From Saccoglossus kowalevskii (Eukaryota > Hemichordata > Enteropneusta > Harrimaniidae): a stretch of 36,479 bases of DNA. Positions 33,185-36,479 of this stretch are shown piece after piece. The first letter of the stretch is position 1. Each line of letters opens with the position of its first letter. The notes beneath the pieces are model-generated. The model worked only from the letters and a program-made list of their open reading frames with translations. It did not search any database and was not told where the DNA came from. The DNA lies in NCBI RefSeq assembly GCF_000003605.2, contig NW_003123906.1:306816-343294 (forward strand). The letters are read 5' to 3'. Position numbers and translations under genes: made by a program.

Positions 33185-33760
33185 ATATGGCCAAAAATAA
33201 AAACAGCCGTTATTCAGCCATCTTTGATCTGATTATAAAACACTAATTTGTATGATGCATGTACCAAATACGGATGAAAATGGTACATAAATTGTGGAAA
33301 TATAGTAGTAAGGCCAAAAAGTCAGATGGCTGTCAATCGGCCATCCTTGACCAGATTTTGAAACAAATTGTCATGGACATGCATCCTAGCATGTATAAAG
33401 TACATGTATGTACCAAATTTGAATGAAAACTGACAGAGCACTTCCAAGATACCACATAAAAAAAAACCAAGATGCCTGTCAGTCAACCATCTTTGATCCA
33501 ATTGCGAAATAAATCGTCATGGACATGTATCCTAACATGTATAATCTAACTGACAAAGCATGTCCAAAATACACCATTTTCAAAAAACAAGATGGCTGCC
33601 AGTCGGCCATTTTGAATCGAATCGCTAAACCACTGCATGTGCATATGTCCCACACAAAGTACTAGGCACATGCAAAGAATGAACGGAATCGGTCAAAGGG
33701 ATTCTGAGATACGACTCCGGACGGACGCACAGACGAAGACCGAATTATAAGTCCCCGTTT
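33185..33760. repeat. diverged ~120-150 bp repeat block with GATGGCTGCCAGTCGGCCAT motif
   Basis: Four diverged units carry GGC(T/C)GTCAGTC..CCATCTTTGATC-like cores at about 33218, 33340, 33487 and 33600. Each is followed by a GTCATGGACATG(C/T)ATCC-type block. The right end has CCGGACGGACGCACAGACGA and then TTATAAGTCCCCG. It looks like a dispersed repeat family built from internal tandem units. Confidence 0.65.
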
Positions 33761-34879
33761 TCAGACTTTGAACGACAAGAAGAGTTACTTAAAAAAAAAA
33801 ACTCGTTCAGTTAGCTTTAAAACTGCCACATATCTGAATTGTATATGGTAATCTGTCTAAATGTTTCACATCAGTAAGACAGGTAATACTACCAAAAATA
33901 AATTAAAATTATTGCTGAAATGATACTTGCTTTAAAATTTATTAATTTGTATGAAAAGGCAAAGCCAGCATGGAAGTTGAGTTGCACCCTACTGTATTGT
34001 ATATCTAACAGTTTTTTTCCAACAGAAGAAGGCGATTACAATATTGTGAATCAATACAGGTATAATTAACTCAATTACATGTACAGTAGAGATGCACATG
34101 ATCACAGTGCCGTGTCAAAGAAAATAAGATTATCGTATTGTTTTAGTAAATTACTATGCAAGTGGCGAAAATTGAAAAATCTTCACACAAAACTAATTAG
34201 ATATATGTATGTACATCATAGTCCTACAGTATTTCTAGATATCAGTGGAACAGTTATTTAACAGATAAAACATTCAACCAGTGTTACCCCCAAAAAGTTT
34301 TAGGGTAGTGGGCCGCTTTTACTAAATCCAGTATTTATTAACATTTTAAACAAAACTTAAAAAACAATTAAAACCTGCTAACTGAAAGGAAGAGGAAGCA
34401 AGTAAACATGACAACGCACCAGAGAAAAATGACGACATCCGTGACCGAAATACATGACACAATGAGGTATATCGAACCTCTGTCACCAGAGACTCATTTC
34501 CTTACTGATTAAGTCGAGACTTTTGATGGATAGTTCCTATCGACTGCCATGTTGTTTTACTCGTAGTTACTGTAGACACGTGGTATGCAAATTACCAGCA
34601 CATTTACGAAGCTAATGAGGGAGCAGTAAAAACAAGGATTGGGGAGGGAAATGGTTAAATTTACATAATTCACAGCTTGATTTTAATAATGCTTTCATAG
34701 TTACGATTTTTTTTTAAAACAGATATGATTAGTATATAATTGTAACCCAATAACAATTTTAGGGACGTAGTAGAGTTTTCCTGGAAGTAAAATGCATATT
34801 ATATTCCCAGAAGAGTTGTTCTGAACCATTTCAATCTATATACTTAATGATTACATACATACATTGTACATATATACAT

Positions 34880-34880
<1 letters not shown>
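33761..34880. other. probable intron of the - strand gene
   Basis: AT-rich. Contains a + strand exon-like segment at 34026-34059 (after TTTTTTTCCAACAG, donor CAG|GTATAA) and, at about 34278, CAGTGTTACCCCC, which resembles an hAT-type transposon end. Neither could be confirmed. Confidence 0.35.

Positions 34881-34914
<34 letters not shown>
34881..34914 (+). repeat. (CAGA)n microsatellite
   Basis: Eight consecutive CAGA units ending in CAAACAG. Confidence 0.95.
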
Positions 34915-34919
<5 letters not shown>

Positions 34920-35001
34920 TAGCAGCAAAGACTCCCTTTTGTGCTTTGCACACAGGAGTAAAACATGAACAGTTAGAATAATCACTTATTTTTCATTTTA
35001 G

Positions 35002-35145
35002 TGTCAATATATCTTTTCAGCATTTTTGATGTTGACAAAAAGACTACCGTATGTAGTGGTGAACCCATCAATGATCATTAAAGAAACGGAAGTGTGCTTC
35101 AATGGAAAGTTGTACAGAGCAAAAGGTTTTAAAAATATCTGCTAA
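35002..35145 (+). CDS. candidate terminal exon of an unknown + strand gene
   Basis: Two acceptors precede it (TTTTTCATTTTAG at 35001 and ATATCTTTTCAG at 35020). The open frame then ends in TAA at 35143-35145. It includes MLTKRLPYVVVNPSMIIKET, then EVCFNGKLYRAKGF: mixed hydrophobic and charged, protein-like sequence. It lies antisense to the presumed - strand gene. No partner exon in matching phase was established (34026-34059 could pair with the earlier acceptor). It may instead be a fragment of an old element. Confidence 0.3.
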   Translation, partial: CQYIFSAFLMLTKRLPYVVVNPSMIIKETEVCFNGKLYRAKGFKNIC

Positions 35146-35487
35146 GTTTTCTTGAATTGTTGCAGTGTTTGTTCAATACGATAAAAGTATGTACGGTATA
35201 TGAACATGAAACTAACAACCCCCCTCCCCGAGTCATGGTTTCGGATAATTTTGATTGGCAAGGAACCAGCAATCTTTAATATATAATCGTCATTGCTAGC
35301 ATACCACATTTCAAATAACTTCACGTTATCTTTTTTCAGACAATTATGACTTTTTTTGGTCTCGCTATATCTGATTGAATCAGGACTTTACAACACGGTT
35401 TGAAAATGTTCATGTTTTACACAATGTAGGTTTATCACTGGGTGTTTTAATAAAAGAGCACCAGTACTAAAAACTTTCTGGGGGAAA

Positions 35488-35700
35488 ACCATACCAGGGT
35501 TCTCCCCAGGGCTTTTTAGCGCCGAGGTCCGCGGCGCTATACCTGTGAATCTCGGCGCTTCACTTGGGACCTCAGCGTTATGTGTTCCCACCTCGGCGCT
35601 TGATTTCATATTTGACATGCCAATATCAGATGTGAAAAATCTTTGTTCGCCACGTCGGTCGGCCTCGACCGTCACTCAAAATTAGTGACCACCACGGAAA
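35488..35700. mobile_element. transposon-end-like GC-rich segment
   Basis: Starts CAGGGTTCTCCCCAGGGCTT and contains TAGCGCCGAGG plus two TCGGCGCTT motifs, in an otherwise AT-rich region. CAGGGTTCTC starts resemble hAT-type termini. No matching second end was found in the window. Low confidence. Confidence 0.3.
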
Positions 35701-36068
35701 TGCTTCCGACGAGGACTATTGTCTGATTGTTAGTATAATTACGTACCTGTCAGTCGTGGATTATAATTTATAAACAATCGACCTAGTCGCACGATACGTA
35801 GCGGCTAGTCAAATTTGTGGAATTAGCACCTCTTTGTTTGTAAGTAAATACTTTCTGCGATAGACAGTCTTTAGATTGAAAGCTAAAATTATTTCAAAAT
35901 CAATTCCACCTCGATATAACATGGTCAAATCGGAGTTCACGATCAGTTCACGCTACTCAAGAAAAAAAACAACGTGTTTATTTGCGTGATTTGGTAAAAT
36001 ACATTTGAACTGGTTACATTGTATCATTGCGAATCATGTAAAAACTCTTTTTTCAAGACCTAATTTAC

Positions 36069-36153
36069 CTTTTAAAAATTGCAAATCACCTATTTCGAAA
36101 GCTATCATGCAGTTGTCAATTGAAATCGACGCCAACACATCGTGCTCCGACAT
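36069..36153 (-). CDS. candidate first exon of a - strand gene
   Basis: On the - strand, ATG at 36153 opens MSEHDVLASISIDNCMIAFE, followed by IGDLQFLK, with donor AAAAG|GTAAAT after 36069 (an alternative ATAG|GTGATT after 36090 has the same phase). Composition is protein-like, and the ATG sits just past an ETS-type GCGGAAGT site. It could be the start of the gene whose last exon is at 32579-32728, but no connecting exons were found. Confidence 0.35.
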
Positions 36154-36300
36154 CGCTTTACTTCCGCAATGTAATCTTTATGATCACTGCCATTCGGAAA
36201 ACTTCGGGTTCTACCGGCATTACCATGCAGCATTTTGATTGGTTAATGGCATTCTTGACCCATCGGGTCAAAGGACACATGCTAATGTTTCACAAACATC
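36154..36300. promoter_or_regulatory. possible bidirectional promoter
   Basis: Between divergent ATGs at 36153 (-) and 36301 (+). Contains ATTGG at 36238-36242 (CCAAT on -) and ACTTCCGC at 36160-36167 (GCGGAAGT on -, an ETS-family site). CCAAT plus ETS without a TATA box is typical of housekeeping promoters. Confidence 0.35.
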
Positions 36301-36360
36301 ATGGCGGGTCTGTTTTTTTACCGAAGCAATCAAGTGATCAAAAATAATCGCTCCCGATAA
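36301..36360 (+). CDS. possible + strand start, short open frame
   Basis: ATGGCGGGTCTG in good start context (AACATCATGGCGG) opens 19 codons (MAGLFFYRSNQVIKNNRSR) before TAA. No convincing donor occurs before the stop, so it may be an upstream ORF, a first exon with a weak donor (AA|GTGATC), or nothing. Confidence 0.2.
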   Translation: MAGLFFYRSNQVIKNNRSR

Positions 36361-36479
36361 AAATAAGTCGGATTTTACTTACATTTCATATCAAAAAAAA
36401 AAAAAGTAAAATTTGTTGAGGAATTATTGCTATAACTGGTGTATAACATGGCCAAGTAAGTTATGTCATGTCGTAACTT

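Overview
This window is eukaryotic, most likely from a draft assembly of a marine invertebrate animal. It is AT-rich, its genes are split into short exons with GT..AG borders and introns of about 0.1 to 5.5 kb, and it has CCAAT/TATA-type promoters, AATAAA signals, many small inverted-repeat elements and minisatellites, plus one 968-base run of N. The species cannot be named from the sequence. No prokaryotic operon, CRISPR array, rRNA or convincing tRNA was seen.

Layout. Bases 1-770 are a 20-bp minisatellite that runs off the left edge. A small two-exon gene (2846-2914 joined to 8468-8698, + strand) encodes a 99-residue secreted protein with eight cysteines and a Gly-Arg-Lys C-terminus. Its 5.5-kb intron holds a broken RecQ-type helicase relic (about 4529-4705) behind a cluster of CCAAT boxes. 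From 8.7 to 17.2 kb the sequence is mostly intergenic and rich in mobile-element debris: a 1.4-kb foldback element with another inverted repeat inside it, a 125-bp MITE, and a 381-bp Mutator-like MITE with a 9-bp target duplication.

The main gene is a + strand ankyrin-repeat gene. Eleven exons from 20206 to 29047 join in consistent phase into 2133 nt (710 codons plus stop). A probable upstream exon lies at 17249-17320 and a possible first exon at 15047-15110 behind a TATA box. The protein has about twelve ankyrin repeats, a short polyglutamine run and a basic, Ser/Thr/Pro-rich tail. The intron after the 17249-17320 exon is nearly filled by a 90-bp minisatellite that contains the assembly gap, and a G-rich 84-bp minisatellite starts about 40 bp past another exon.

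The right part (29-36.5 kb) contains the 3' end of a - strand gene (last coding exon 32579-32728) that converges tail-to-tail with the ankyrin gene. A candidate first exon for a - strand gene lies at 36069-36153 under a CCAAT/ETS promoter that may be bidirectional. Between them are diverged repeats and one + strand candidate terminal exon (35002-35145). All gene models here are hand-read and unsupported by transcripts. Exon joins are trusted where reading phase and splice sites agree.
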